NCBI GenBank assembly: GCA_947595635.1
Contig: CANQEU010000002.1
Location: 1-64,000 of the forward strand
DNA length: 64,000 nucleotides
Direction of reading: 5' to 3'
Source of the DNA: an uncultured Clostridia bacterium
GTDB lineage: Bacteria > Bacillota > Clostridia > Oscillospirales > Acutalibacteraceae
A model generated the notes under the pieces. It searched no databases and was not told the DNA's origin. It was given only the letters and a program-made list of their open reading frames with translations. Below, one piece after another: positions 34,335 to 44,457 of this stretch; the stretch's first letter is position 1; every line of letters begins with the position of its first letter. The translations under genes were made by a program, and so were the position numbers.

Positions 34335-36698
34335 TTATTCGCTCCTGAGCGCCTCGACAGGATCCTTCTTTGAGGCTATCCTTGCAGGAATCAGTCCGCC
34401 GAGCAGAGTAAGCGCTACGCTGACGACAACAAGAAGCAGTGCATGCAGCGGATTAAGCTGAGCCACATTCGGAAGCTCGGTCATATCTTCGAGTATTGAG
34501 TTTATGGGCAAGCAGAGAAGATATGCAACCGCTATACCCAAAAGACCTGAAAACGCTCCGATAATAAATGTTTCAGCGTTAAATACTCTTGATATATCCT
34601 TCTTTCTTGCTCCGAGCGCTCTCAGCACGCCTATCTCCTTTGTGCGCTCCAAAACAGAAATATAAGTGATAATGGCAATCATTATAAGCGAAACTATAAG
34701 CGATATTCCGGCAAAGGCGATAAGCACAAGGGTGATAGCGTCCATAATGCTTGAGGTCATACTCGTCATTGTGTCGGCAAGGTCTGTATATGTTACTATC
34801 TCATCGTCGCTTTTTCCTGAGTTGTACTTGTCAAGATATTCAATGACGGATTCCTTGTTGTCAAATGTTTTCGGGTAAATATACAGCATCATAGGCTGCG
34901 ACTTTGCGCCGAGATATGAAAGAAGCTGTTCCTTTGAGTCCTTGTCAAGCTGTTCGCTTGTCATAACATTGTTATTGCTCTTTTTCTGAGCCTTTACTAT
35001 GTCAGAATCCTTGTTAAGCTCAATTACCCTGTCAACAAGCGAATCGTTGTATGCTATGCCGGACGCGAGCATACCGATTTTTGTATCCTCCTTCACACGA
35101 ACAACGCCGCATATTTTAAGAGTAATATTGTCCTTTTCGTCATACATTTTTTTATAATCGGTTTTCGGCATAAATAAACCTACGGGAGTTTTCTCATAAT
35201 ACAGGTCGTTAGGCACAAGCTTAAGCTCCGTTCCCACAATATCCTTGAATTTTATTTTTTTAACGTCGTCGGTGTCGAAGCCGAGCATTGACATAACCGC
35301 CGAGTCAACACGGTTTCTGTTGTCTACGACCAAAACGAGCTCAAGCTCGTTTTTTGGATATGAGCCGGCAAGCACATCGTAATTTTTTTCAAGGTACGGC
35401 GTTGAGTTTTTGTCAAGGTTATTCGGATACGTTGTAAGGCCAACCGAGCTCATACTCGTCATATTTCCCATTTTCTGCGGGTCGTTCGCTCCCGACATAC
35501 CAACTGTGAATGAAACCGGCTTTGCCTTGCCGTCGACCTTTCTTAAAAGGTTCATTCCGGTTATTTTTGTGTATCCTATGCTTGAGCAGATATTCGGGTC
35601 AATATCCTTAATATAATCAAGATAATCGTCCGTCAGATTATTTTGGTGCAGAGTTGTTTCCTCCTCTGCGGAATAGAGCAGAACAGAATCCGTGTCGGCA
35701 AATTTCTTTTTGTCGGAAAATCTCTCCTGCATTTTTTCGCTCATTTCCGCCATTTGTTCTGCGTCCATATTCATCGACTGACGCGAAACTATAATCGGAA
35801 ATTCAGAAAGAGCGTCGTTTTGAAATTTTATTATCTGCTCCTGAAAGCCGCTTGAAAGGCTTAAAATAAGGGCTATGCCTATAATTCCTATGCTTGAGGC
35901 AAAAGCGCTTAGAATTGTCCTGCCCTTTTTTGTGGAAATATTTTTTCCCGAGAGCTTAAGCGCCGTTAAAAAGCTCATACTCGTCTTTTTAAGCGCATAG
36001 CTTTCGCTCTCGGCTGTATCGTCATAGGGGTTGCTGTCGTCTGTTATTTTCCCGTCCTTGAATTTTACTATCCTGTCGGCGTACTCCTGCGCAAGCTCCG
36101 GATTATGCGTGACCATAATAACAAGCTTATCCTTGGCGATTTCCCTGATAAGCTCCATTATCTGTCTGCTTGTTGTCGAGTCAAGCGCGCCGGTAGGCTC
36201 GTCCGCGAGTATTATGTCCGGGTCGTTTGCAAGTGCTCTTGCAATGGCGACCCTCTGCATCTGACCGCCCGATAGCTGGTTAGGCTTTTTGTGCATATGA
36301 TCCTTAAGACCTACGCGCTCCAAAACCTCTTTGGCTTTTTCCCGCCTTTTGTGACGGGACACTCCGCTGAGCGTCATACCGATTTCAACATTGTCTATTA
36401 TGTTAAGATGATTTATCAGATTATAGCTTTGAAAGATAAAGCCGACGCTGTTGTTCCTGTATGCGTCCCAGTCCTTGCTTTTAAAGGTTTTTGACGATGT
36501 GCCGTTTATAATCAGGTCGCCGCTGTCGTATTTGTCAAGACCGCCGATTATATTAAGACATGTCGTTTTTCCCGAGCCGCTCTGCCCAAGTATCGCGACA
36601 AACTCGCTTTTGCGAAAGCTAAGCGATATATCGTCGAGCGCAACCTGAGTGAAATCTCCTGTTTTATAGCTTTTTCTAATGTTTTTAAGCTGCAGCAT
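34335..36698 (-). CDS. ABC transporter, fused ATP-binding and MacB/FtsX-type permease
   Basis: GQSGSGKTTCLNIIGGLD, LSGGQMQRVAIARALANDPDIILADEPTGALDS; C-terminal FtsX-like permease with ERTKEIGVLRALGARKKDISRVF. Start set at MLQLKNI. Confidence 0.93.
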   Translation of the reverse strand: MLQLKNIRKSYKTGDFTQVALDDISLSFRKSEFVAILGQSGSGKTTCLNIIGGLDKYDSGDLIINGTSSKTFKSKDWDAYRNNSVGFIFQSYNLINHLNIIDNVEIGMTLSGVSRHKRREKAKEVLERVGLKDHMHKKPNQLSGGQMQRVAIARALANDPDIILADEPTGALDSTTSRQIMELIREIAKDKLVIMVTHNPELAQEYADRIVKFKDGKITDDSNPYDDTAESESYALKKTSMSFLTALKLSGKNISTKKGRTILSAFASSIGIIGIALILSLSSGFQEQIIKFQNDALSEFPIIVSRQSMNMDAEQMAEMSEKMQERFSDKKKFADTDSVLLYSAEEETTLHQNNLTDDYLDYIKDIDPNICSSIGYTKITGMNLLRKVDGKAKPVSFTVGMSGANDPQKMGNMTSMSSVGLTTYPNNLDKNSTPYLEKNYDVLAGSYPKNELELVLVVDNRNRVDSAVMSMLGFDTDDVKKIKFKDIVGTELKLVPNDLYYEKTPVGLFMPKTDYKKMYDEKDNITLKICGVVRVKEDTKIGMLASGIAYNDSLVDRVIELNKDSDIVKAQKKSNNNVMTSEQLDKDSKEQLLSYLGAKSQPMMLYIYPKTFDNKESVIEYLDKYNSGKSDDEIVTYTDLADTMTSMTSSIMDAITLVLIAFAGISLIVSLIMIAIITYISVLERTKEIGVLRALGARKKDISRVFNAETFIIGAFSGLLGIAVAYLLCLPINSILEDMTELPNVAQLNPLHALLLVVVSVALTLLGGLIPARIASKKDPVEALRSE

Positions 36699-36755
36699 AT
36701 TATATCCCCTTTTAAATAACAATAACGCGGAGTTTAGCCCTGTGAAATGTAAATA

Positions 36756-36784
36756 ATTATATTCTTTCTCAAATTTTCTGTCAA
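36756..36784 (-). promoter_or_regulatory. Consensus promoter for the fused ABC transporter
   Basis: Minus strand TTGACA-17 nt-TATAAT, both hexamers perfect. Confidence 0.88.
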
Positions 36785-36857
36785 GGAAAAAAGAGGTTCG
36801 TAAAAATAAATTTACATATTGGTAATATAATAACGATTTTCTCTGTAGTCAAAGCAC

Positions 36858-36886
36858 TTGAAGAATAAGGCTTTTTGTGTTATTAT
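36858..36886 (+). promoter_or_regulatory. Promoter for miaB-mutSL-miaA
   Basis: TTGAAG-17 nt-TATTAT. Confidence 0.6.
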
Positions 36887-36921
36887 ATTTTGTAAGTTTA
36901 ATAGAATGGAGTACAAGCGAC

Positions 36922-38331
36922 TTGAGCGAAATAAATACTTTTGCACAGCAGCAAAATGAATATATAGAGCTTGTTGCGGAAATTATGCAGATAAGGGCGA
37001 GGGGAGAGAAACCGCTTGCCTGCGTGCGTACATACGGATGTCAGCAGAATGTAGCCGACAGCGAGACTATAAAGGGAATGCTTGCTATGATGGGCTATGA
37101 TTTTACAGAAAATCCGGAGGACGCGGATTTTATCCTGTTTAATACCTGCGCCGTAAGAGAACACGCGGAGGACAGGGTGTTTGGCAATGTCGGCGCAATA
37201 AAGAGCATAAAGAAAAAGCATCCTTCAACATTGATAGCCCTTTGCGGATGTATGATGGAGCAGGAGCATATTGTCAACAGAATATACGAAAGCTTCCCAT
37301 TTGTGGGGCTTGTTTTCGGAACCCACTGTCTGCACGAATTCCCAAAGCTTTTGTATAAGAGCCTGACAGGCGGAAAGCGGCAATTCTTAAGAGGTAACGA
37401 CGATTTGCTTGTTCACGAGGGACTGCCAAAGCGCCGTGACGGCGCTTTTAAGGGGTGGCTGCCGATAATGTATGGCTGCGATAATTTCTGCTCCTACTGC
37501 ATAGTGCCGTATGTCAGGGGGCGTGAGCGCAGCCGCAGCAGCAGCGCAATACTTGAAGAGGCGCGGCAGCTTATAAATGGCGGCTACAAGGATATAACGC
37601 TTCTCGGTCAGAACGTAAATTCCTATGGCAAGGGGCTTGAGGAGGATATAAGCTTTTCCGAGCTTTTAAGAAAAATTGATTCAATAGACGGCGATTATAC
37701 CCTCAGATTTATGACCTCGCACCCAAAGGACTGCACGCATGAGCTTATAGATACAATAGCGGCCGGACGTCATATATCAACGCATTTGCACCTGCCGTTT
37801 CAGTCGGGAAGCGACAGGATATTAAAGCTTATGAACAGGAAATATACGCGTGAGAAATACCTTGAAACAGTAAATTACGCAAAGAAAAAAATCCCCGAAA
37901 TTTCTCTGACAAGCGATATTATAGTGGGATTTCCCGGCGAAACCGAGGAGGACTTTAAGCAGACTTTGTCGCTTGTTGAAGAGGTCGGCTTCACTTCGCT
38001 TTTCACCTTTATATATTCAAAGCGTGTCGGTACGCCTGCCGCAGTGATGGATGACCCTACAAGCGATGAGGAAAAGTCCGAGCGCTTTCAGCGGCTTATA
38101 AAGCTTCAGGAAAAAATAGCGGCAAAAAGATGCGCCTCAATGGTCGGCACCGTTCAAAGAGTTTTGTTTGAAGAAAAAGCAAAAAAGGACGGCATAATAA
38201 ACGCAAGAACCTCCGGCAATATTGTAGTTGAGGTCGAGGCTGACCAAAGCGTTATCGGAAGCTTCGGCGAGGTAAAAATAACCGACTCCGGCAACTGGAT
38301 ATTAAAGGGCAGATTAAATAATAATAATTAA
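36922..38331 (+). CDS. miaB: tRNA (N6-isopentenyl adenosine(37)-C2)-methylthiotransferase MiaB
   Basis: RTYGCQQNVADSE, MYGCDNFCSYCIVPYVRGRERSR. TTG at 36922 preceded by GGAG; the ORF-track start at 36877 lies upstream of the predicted -10. Confidence 0.95.
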   Translation: MSEINTFAQQQNEYIELVAEIMQIRARGEKPLACVRTYGCQQNVADSETIKGMLAMMGYDFTENPEDADFILFNTCAVREHAEDRVFGNVGAIKSIKKKHPSTLIALCGCMMEQEHIVNRIYESFPFVGLVFGTHCLHEFPKLLYKSLTGGKRQFLRGNDDLLVHEGLPKRRDGAFKGWLPIMYGCDNFCSYCIVPYVRGRERSRSSSAILEEARQLINGGYKDITLLGQNVNSYGKGLEEDISFSELLRKIDSIDGDYTLRFMTSHPKDCTHELIDTIAAGRHISTHLHLPFQSGSDRILKLMNRKYTREKYLETVNYAKKKIPEISLTSDIIVGFPGETEEDFKQTLSLVEEVGFTSLFTFIYSKRVGTPAAVMDDPTSDEEKSERFQRLIKLQEKIAAKRCASMVGTVQRVLFEEKAKKDGIINARTSGNIVVEVEADQSVIGSFGEVKITDSGNWILKGRLNNNN

Positions 38332-38356
38332 TAAAATAAAAAAGGGAGAGAGAAAA

Positions 38357-38761
38357 ATGGATATAATCAAAATGGCAAGAGAGATAGGAAAGGCAATTCA
38401 GCAGGAGGACGCATATGTAAAGCTGCAAATTGCTCAGCAAAACAGCGACAACGATAAGGAGCTTCAGAATTTAATAGGCGAATTTAATTTAAAAAGGATT
38501 GCCATAAACAACGAGGCGCAAAAAAGCGACAGGGACGACGACAAGCTTCAGCAGCTTAATGCCGAAATGCGCAAGGTTTACGCCGATATTATGAAAAACG
38601 AAAATATGACCGCATATAACGAGGCTAAGCAACAGCTTGATTCGGTACTGCAAAGGGTGCTTGCAATAATAAGCCAGTCGGCAAACGGAGAGGACCCCGA
38701 AACGACGGACTATTCTCCAAGCTGCACAGGAAGCTGCTCAAGCTGCGGCGGCTGTCACTGA
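38357..38761 (+). CDS. YlbF/YmcA family regulator (RicA/RicF-like) with C-terminal Cys cluster
   Basis: MDIIKMAREIGKAIQQEDAYVKLQIAQ helical family N-terminus; C-terminus CTGSCSSCGGCH; located between miaB and mutS as ymcA is in B. subtilis. Confidence 0.8.
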   Translation: MDIIKMAREIGKAIQQEDAYVKLQIAQQNSDNDKELQNLIGEFNLKRIAINNEAQKSDRDDDKLQQLNAEMRKVYADIMKNENMTAYNEAKQQLDSVLQRVLAIISQSANGEDPETTDYSPSCTGSCSSCGGCH

Positions 38762-38801
38762 TAATGGGTGTTAAGATTTTATTTTAAAGAGGTAAGGATA
38801 A

Positions 38802-41423
38802 ATGGCTGAGCTTTCTCCTATGATGAAGCAATACCTGAAAATTAAAGAGGAAAACAAGGATTGTATTATCTTTTTTCGTCTTGGCGATTTTTACGAGATG
38901 TTTTTTGACGATGCAAAACTTGCGTCAAAGGAGCTGGAGCTTACCCTTACCGGGCGCGACTGCGGTCAGGAGGAGCGCGCGCCTATGTGCGGCGTTCCGT
39001 ACCACAGCTGCGAGGGATATATTGCAAGACTTGTCGCAAAGGGATATAAGGTTGCCATATGTGAGCAAATGGAGGATCCGGCGCTTGCAAAGGGACTTGT
39101 TGAACGTGACATTGTAAGAATAATAACTCCCGGCACCGTAATGGAAAGCAGTATGCTCGACGAAGCAAGAAACAACTATATAGCCTGCTGCTATGCCGAG
39201 GGCGAAACAATAGGCTTGTGCTTTGCCGACATTTCGACCGGCGAGCTGCACTGCACCCAAATTTCAGGCAGCGGCTGCTTTGACTCTCTTAAAAACGAGC
39301 TTTTCAGATTTTCTCCCAGAGAATTGCTTATTGGCGGAGACGTATTGAATTTTAAGGAGCTTCCCTCGCTTATAAGGGATAAGCTTTCAGCCGGCGTTGA
39401 AATGCTTGAGGATGAAAGGTTTGATTACAACTCTTCGCTTGAGGCAGTAAAGGCTCAATTCAGCCGTGAGCAGGCAGACAGCCTTGTTGAGAGGAATTAC
39501 AAAACCGTTATTTCTTCGCTCGGCGCGCTTATAGGATATTTGCGCATGACCCAAAAGAGCGGCCTTGAGCGGATGAATCAGCTTGATTTATATTTTGAAA
39601 ACCAATATATGAATCTCGATTTTAATACAAGGCGCAACCTTGAATTGCTTGAAACTATGCGCAGCCGAGGCAAAAAAGGCTCGCTTTTGTGGGTGCTTGA
39701 CAAAACAAAAACGGCTATGGGAAAAAGGCTTATAAGGTCTTGGATAGAGCAGCCGCTTGTAAGCTGCGCCGCTATAGTCAAACGTCAAAACGCAGTGGAC
39801 GAGCTTTACCGTGAAACCGTAACGCGCCTTGAGCTTGAAAACGCTCTTTCCGGAATGTACGACATAGAGCGGCTGATGACAAGAATTGTTTACGGCAGCG
39901 CAAACGGCAGGGAGCTTAGAAATCTTTCGGCGGCGCTTGAAAAGCTGCCTGAGATAAAGTCCGTTTTAAAGGATGTAAAATCGCCTCTATTATGCGAGCT
40001 GCTTAATAATATAGACACTCTTGAAGACATAGTCTCGCTTATCAACAGTGCCATTGTGGAGGATCCGCCGTTTTCGGTAAGAGAGGGCGGAATAATCAAG
40101 GAGGGCTATAACGAAGAGCTTGATTCGGTAAGAGGTGATATGAACAACACCTCGGCAATACTTGCTAAGCTTGAGGCAAGGGAAAAGGAAAAAACAAATA
40201 TTCCAAAGCTCAAGGTCGGCTACAACAGGGTGTTCGGATATTATCTTGAGGTTTCAAATTCATATAAAAGCCTTGTGCCGGATGAATATATAAGAAAACA
40301 AACTCTTACTAACTGCGAAAGATACATAACAGAGGAGCTTAAGGAGCTTGAGGGAAGAATAATAGGCGCAAAGGAGCGTTCGCAGGGACTTGAATATAAG
40401 ATTTTTGAAGAGGTAAGGTCAAGCACCGCCTCTAATCTCGAACGCATACAGCGCACAGCTTCGTCAATTTCCACTCTTGACGTTATATCTTCCCTTGCTT
40501 CGGTGGCGTCCGATAACCGCTACTGCAAGCCGAATATTTCTTTAAGCGGCGGCATTCGGCTTAAGGAAAGCAGACATCCCGTTGTTGAACAGCTTTTACT
40601 CGGCGCGCCGTTTGTTCCTAACGACGCATTGCTCGACAGCGGCGAAAACACCGTCGCGATTATAACAGGGCCGAATATGGCAGGAAAATCAACGTATATG
40701 CGTCAGGTAGCTTTGATCGTGCTTATGGCGCAGATTGGTTCTTTTGTTCCGGCAAGCAGTGCGGATATTGAAATATGCGACAGCATATTCACAAGGGTCG
40801 GCGCGTCCGACGACCTTGCTTCGGGTCAGTCTACATTTATGGTCGAAATGAGCGAGGTTGCGGCAATCGTTAAAAACGCTACCTCAAAAAGCCTGCTTAT
40901 ACTTGATGAAATAGGCAGAGGAACATCTACGTTCGACGGTATGAGCATCGCAAGGGCTGTGCTTGAATATGTAGCCGATAAGAAAAAGCTCGGCGCAAAG
41001 ACTCTGTTTGCAACGCATTATCACGAATTAAGCGTTATGGAGGACGTGCTTGACGGCGTAAAGAATTATAATATTGCCGTAAAAAAACGAGGCGACGACA
41101 TAACGTTTTTAAGAAGGATAGTGCCGGGCGGAGCCGATGACAGCTACGGAATAGAGGTAGCAAAGCTTGCCGGCGTGCCGGATTGGATAATAAGGCGCGC
41201 AAAGCAAATATTAAAGGAGCTTGAAGGCGCGTCGCACGACTCCGAGCCGGCTGCAAAGCGCAGAGCCGACACGGATGAAAGGGCCGATAATACAAATCAA
41301 CTGTCCCTTTTCGGCGCTGGAAATCCGCAGATAGAAGAAAAGCTTAAATCAATTGATATAAACACCTTAACTCCTATTGAGTCTATGAACATATTGTTTG
41401 AACTGATTAAAATGTGCAATTAA
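38802..41423 (+). CDS. mutS: DNA mismatch repair protein MutS
   Basis: SPMMKQYLKIKEENKDCIIFFRLGDFYEMF, ITGPNMAGKSTYMRQVALIVLMAQIGSFVPA. Confidence 0.97.
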   Translation: MAELSPMMKQYLKIKEENKDCIIFFRLGDFYEMFFDDAKLASKELELTLTGRDCGQEERAPMCGVPYHSCEGYIARLVAKGYKVAICEQMEDPALAKGLVERDIVRIITPGTVMESSMLDEARNNYIACCYAEGETIGLCFADISTGELHCTQISGSGCFDSLKNELFRFSPRELLIGGDVLNFKELPSLIRDKLSAGVEMLEDERFDYNSSLEAVKAQFSREQADSLVERNYKTVISSLGALIGYLRMTQKSGLERMNQLDLYFENQYMNLDFNTRRNLELLETMRSRGKKGSLLWVLDKTKTAMGKRLIRSWIEQPLVSCAAIVKRQNAVDELYRETVTRLELENALSGMYDIERLMTRIVYGSANGRELRNLSAALEKLPEIKSVLKDVKSPLLCELLNNIDTLEDIVSLINSAIVEDPPFSVREGGIIKEGYNEELDSVRGDMNNTSAILAKLEAREKEKTNIPKLKVGYNRVFGYYLEVSNSYKSLVPDEYIRKQTLTNCERYITEELKELEGRIIGAKERSQGLEYKIFEEVRSSTASNLERIQRTASSISTLDVISSLASVASDNRYCKPNISLSGGIRLKESRHPVVEQLLLGAPFVPNDALLDSGENTVAIITGPNMAGKSTYMRQVALIVLMAQIGSFVPASSADIEICDSIFTRVGASDDLASGQSTFMVEMSEVAAIVKNATSKSLLILDEIGRGTSTFDGMSIARAVLEYVADKKKLGAKTLFATHYHELSVMEDVLDGVKNYNIAVKKRGDDITFLRRIVPGGADDSYGIEVAKLAGVPDWIIRRAKQILKELEGASHDSEPAAKRRADTDERADNTNQLSLFGAGNPQIEEKLKSIDINTLTPIESMNILFELIKMCN

Positions 41424-41438
41424 CGGAGGTGAGCCTGT

Positions 41439-43478
41439 ATGGGCAGGATTAACGTGCTTGACAAACACACGGCAGAGCTTATTGCCGCCGGTGAGGTCGT
41501 TGAAAGACCGGCGTCCGTAATAAAGGAGCTTGTTGAAAATTCCATTGACGCAGGCTCTAAATCCATAACGGTAGAAATAATGCGAGGCGGAGTTTCATAT
41601 ATCCGCGTCACTGACGACGGCTGCGGAATTATGAGGGAGGACATAAAAAAGGCATTTATCCGACATGCTACGAGCAAGCTCTCAAAAGAGGAGGATCTCG
41701 GTTCAATATCAACTCTCGGCTTCAGGGGAGAGGCTCTTGCCTCCGTAAGCGCGGTTGCAAGGGTAGAGCTTATGACTCTGAGCGACAACGAGGAGCTCGG
41801 CAGCAGATATGTTATACACGGCGGAGAAGAGGTAATGCTTGAAAGCGCGGGATGCCCGAAGGGAACAACAATAATCGTAAGGGATATTTTTTATAACGTG
41901 CCTGCAAGAATGAAGTTTCTGAAAAAGGATACTTCCGAGGGCAACGCGGTAACTGCCGTTATAGACAAAATTGCGCTTTCACATCCTGAAATAGCCTTTA
42001 CCTATATCAAGGACGGCAGGCAGGCGCTTAAAACCTCCGGCGACGGAAAGCTTTTGTCTGCGATTTATTCGGTATACGGCAGAGATTTTGCAAAAGGGCT
42101 TATTCCTGTTGACTATTCTTTAAACGGAGTAAAGGTAAGCGGATATGTCTCGCTGCCGTACAACGCAAGAGCAAACAGAAATATGCAGAATTTTTTTATA
42201 AACAATCGCTATGTAAGATGCCGCACCGCAATGGTGGCGCTTGAGGAGGCGTGCAAGGGAGCCGTTATGGTCGGGAAATTTCCTGCCTGCGTTTTGCATA
42301 TCGCCCTTTCCTTTGCAGGAGTAGACGTAAATGTTCATCCGGCAAAGACGGAGATAAGATTTATAAACGAAAGACCTGTTTTTGAGGCGGTCTATCACGG
42401 CGTTAAGTCAGCGATTTTTAACAATCACAGGGAAAAAGAAGCTATAATATCTCAAAAGAGCGAAAATAACAATGCTTATGCGGCGGCAGGTACTAAAAAT
42501 CCGTTCACCTTTGACAGCGCAAGGCTTGCTCGAATGAAAAACGAATACGAGCAGAAAAAGCAAGTCAAGGACTCCGAAAAAAGCGGCGTCGGCGAGCCGT
42601 TTGTATATATGTCCAATAAAAGCGAACCGCTGCAAAACGTAAGATTTTGCGACAGCTCAAAGGATAAAGAGCAGATAAAATCGTATCTTGAAATGCTTGA
42701 TAAAAGCGTTGATTTTACCGTACCGACGGAGGAAAATGCGCAATCGGAGGAATTAAAAACGCCTGTTGTTGAAAATGAAAACGCGTCATTGACGCACAGC
42801 GGAGAAAACGTGATTACTAATAATGACGGCGATAATACGGATAAATCAACGCAGGAAGCTGAGCAGGACGCAATTCTGCGCAATAATCCTATAACACAGA
42901 TAACAATGCCTTCGCTTAAATACATAGGAGAAGCGTTTAATACATATATAATCGCCCAAAGGGGCGACAGCGAGCTGCTTTTTATCGACAAGCACGCGGC
43001 GCATGAGCGAATTATTTATGAGCGCTTAAAGGCTGAAAAGGGCAGGGCATATTCTCAAACACTGCTTGAGCCGGAGGCGGTTCTTTTAAGCGCCGGCGAA
43101 TATGACGCTGTGCTTGACAATCTGAGCGCCTTTTCCGACCTTGGCTTTGATATTGAGGACTTCGGCTCTTCAACCGTGCTTGTAAGAGCGTATCCGCAAT
43201 ATTTAAGAATTGACGATATTAAATCGACAGTCGAGGAAATGGCAGGCTATCTGCTTGAAAACAAAAAGCAAATCCAAAGCGAAAAAATGGACTGGGTATA
43301 TCATAACGCCGCTTGCAGAGCCGCAATAAAGGGCGGTAACCTTAATTCGCCGCAGGAGCTTGAGGAGCTTTTAAGAATAATACAGTCCGATGAAAGAATA
43401 AGATATTGTCCCCACGGGCGGCCTGTAAGCACGGCCATTAAAAAAAGTGAATTTGAAAAAATGTTTGGCAGGGTGTAA
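41439..43478 (+). CDS. mutL: DNA mismatch repair protein MutL
   Basis: IAAGEVVERPASVIKELVENSIDAG, GFRGEALASVSAVA, CPHGRPVSTAI. Confidence 0.97.
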   Translation: MGRINVLDKHTAELIAAGEVVERPASVIKELVENSIDAGSKSITVEIMRGGVSYIRVTDDGCGIMREDIKKAFIRHATSKLSKEEDLGSISTLGFRGEALASVSAVARVELMTLSDNEELGSRYVIHGGEEVMLESAGCPKGTTIIVRDIFYNVPARMKFLKKDTSEGNAVTAVIDKIALSHPEIAFTYIKDGRQALKTSGDGKLLSAIYSVYGRDFAKGLIPVDYSLNGVKVSGYVSLPYNARANRNMQNFFINNRYVRCRTAMVALEEACKGAVMVGKFPACVLHIALSFAGVDVNVHPAKTEIRFINERPVFEAVYHGVKSAIFNNHREKEAIISQKSENNNAYAAAGTKNPFTFDSARLARMKNEYEQKKQVKDSEKSGVGEPFVYMSNKSEPLQNVRFCDSSKDKEQIKSYLEMLDKSVDFTVPTEENAQSEELKTPVVENENASLTHSGENVITNNDGDNTDKSTQEAEQDAILRNNPITQITMPSLKYIGEAFNTYIIAQRGDSELLFIDKHAAHERIIYERLKAEKGRAYSQTLLEPEAVLLSAGEYDAVLDNLSAFSDLGFDIEDFGSSTVLVRAYPQYLRIDDIKSTVEEMAGYLLENKKQIQSEKMDWVYHNAACRAAIKGGNLNSPQELEELLRIIQSDERIRYCPHGRPVSTAIKKSEFEKMFGRV

Positions 43479-43484
43479 TATATA

Positions 43485-44450
43485 TTGGAAAGCTTAAATA
43501 AAATACCGGTAATTGCGGTGTTGGGGCCTACTGCTTCGGGGAAAACCCGTCTTGCAGTGGAGATTGCGTTAAAATACGGCGGCGAGATAGTTTCTGCCGA
43601 TTCAATGCAGATATATAAATATATGGACATAGCCACGGCAAAACCGACCGCCGAAGAAAAGCGCGGTATACCTCATCATCTTATAGATTTTCTTCCGCCC
43701 GACAAGCCGTTTTCCGTCGCTGATTATGTTGACCTTGCAAGGGAGAAAATACTTGATATTTACTCAAGAGGCAAAACCCCGATAATTGCGGGCGGCACAG
43801 GACTTTATGCTTCGTCATTGCTAAGCAATATTGTTTTTACTCCGTCCGGCTCCGATGAAGTGCTGAGGTCATCGCTTGAAAGGCTTGCGAAGGAGCAGGG
43901 CGTTGAACGGCTTTTGCAAATCCTTTCGGAATTTGACCCCGAAAGCGCCGAAAGGCTCGGCAGTCAGAAAAACACAAAGAGAATTATAAGGGCGATTGAG
44001 ATTTACAAGACGACGGGAAAAACAATGACCGAAAGCATTTCAAACTCGCGTCCCTCGGAGCCGCCTTATAACGCGGTTAAAATCGGTCTTACCGCCGAAC
44101 AGCGCAGCTTTTTGTATAACAGGATAAATAAAAGAGTTGACATAATGCTAAGCTCAGGGCTTATTGAGGAAACAAAGCGCATAATGTCATTAAACCTCGG
44201 GAAAACCGCGAAAATGGCGATAGGCTATAAGGAGCTTATTCCCTACATAAACGGCGAGGTTTCATATGAATATGCCGTTGAAGAGCTTAAAAAGGAAACG
44301 CGCAGGTATGCAAAGCGACAGCTGACATGGTTTGGGCGGGATAAAGAGATAAGCTGGCTTTATATAGATAAAGCAAATGAAAACGAGATAATCGACGCCG
44401 CGTGTAAAATTATTGACAACAAAGGCGTATTAAACAGACAGACAGGGTGA
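43485..44450 (+). CDS. miaA: tRNA dimethylallyltransferase MiaA
   Basis: VLGPTASGKTRLAVEIA, SADSMQIYKYMDIATAKPT, IAGGTGLYASSLL. Confidence 0.96.
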   Translation: MESLNKIPVIAVLGPTASGKTRLAVEIALKYGGEIVSADSMQIYKYMDIATAKPTAEEKRGIPHHLIDFLPPDKPFSVADYVDLAREKILDIYSRGKTPIIAGGTGLYASSLLSNIVFTPSGSDEVLRSSLERLAKEQGVERLLQILSEFDPESAERLGSQKNTKRIIRAIEIYKTTGKTMTESISNSRPSEPPYNAVKIGLTAEQRSFLYNRINKRVDIMLSSGLIEETKRIMSLNLGKTAKMAIGYKELIPYINGEVSYEYAVEELKKETRRYAKRQLTWFGRDKEISWLYIDKANENEIIDAACKIIDNKGVLNRQTG

Positions 44451-44457
44451 AAATATT

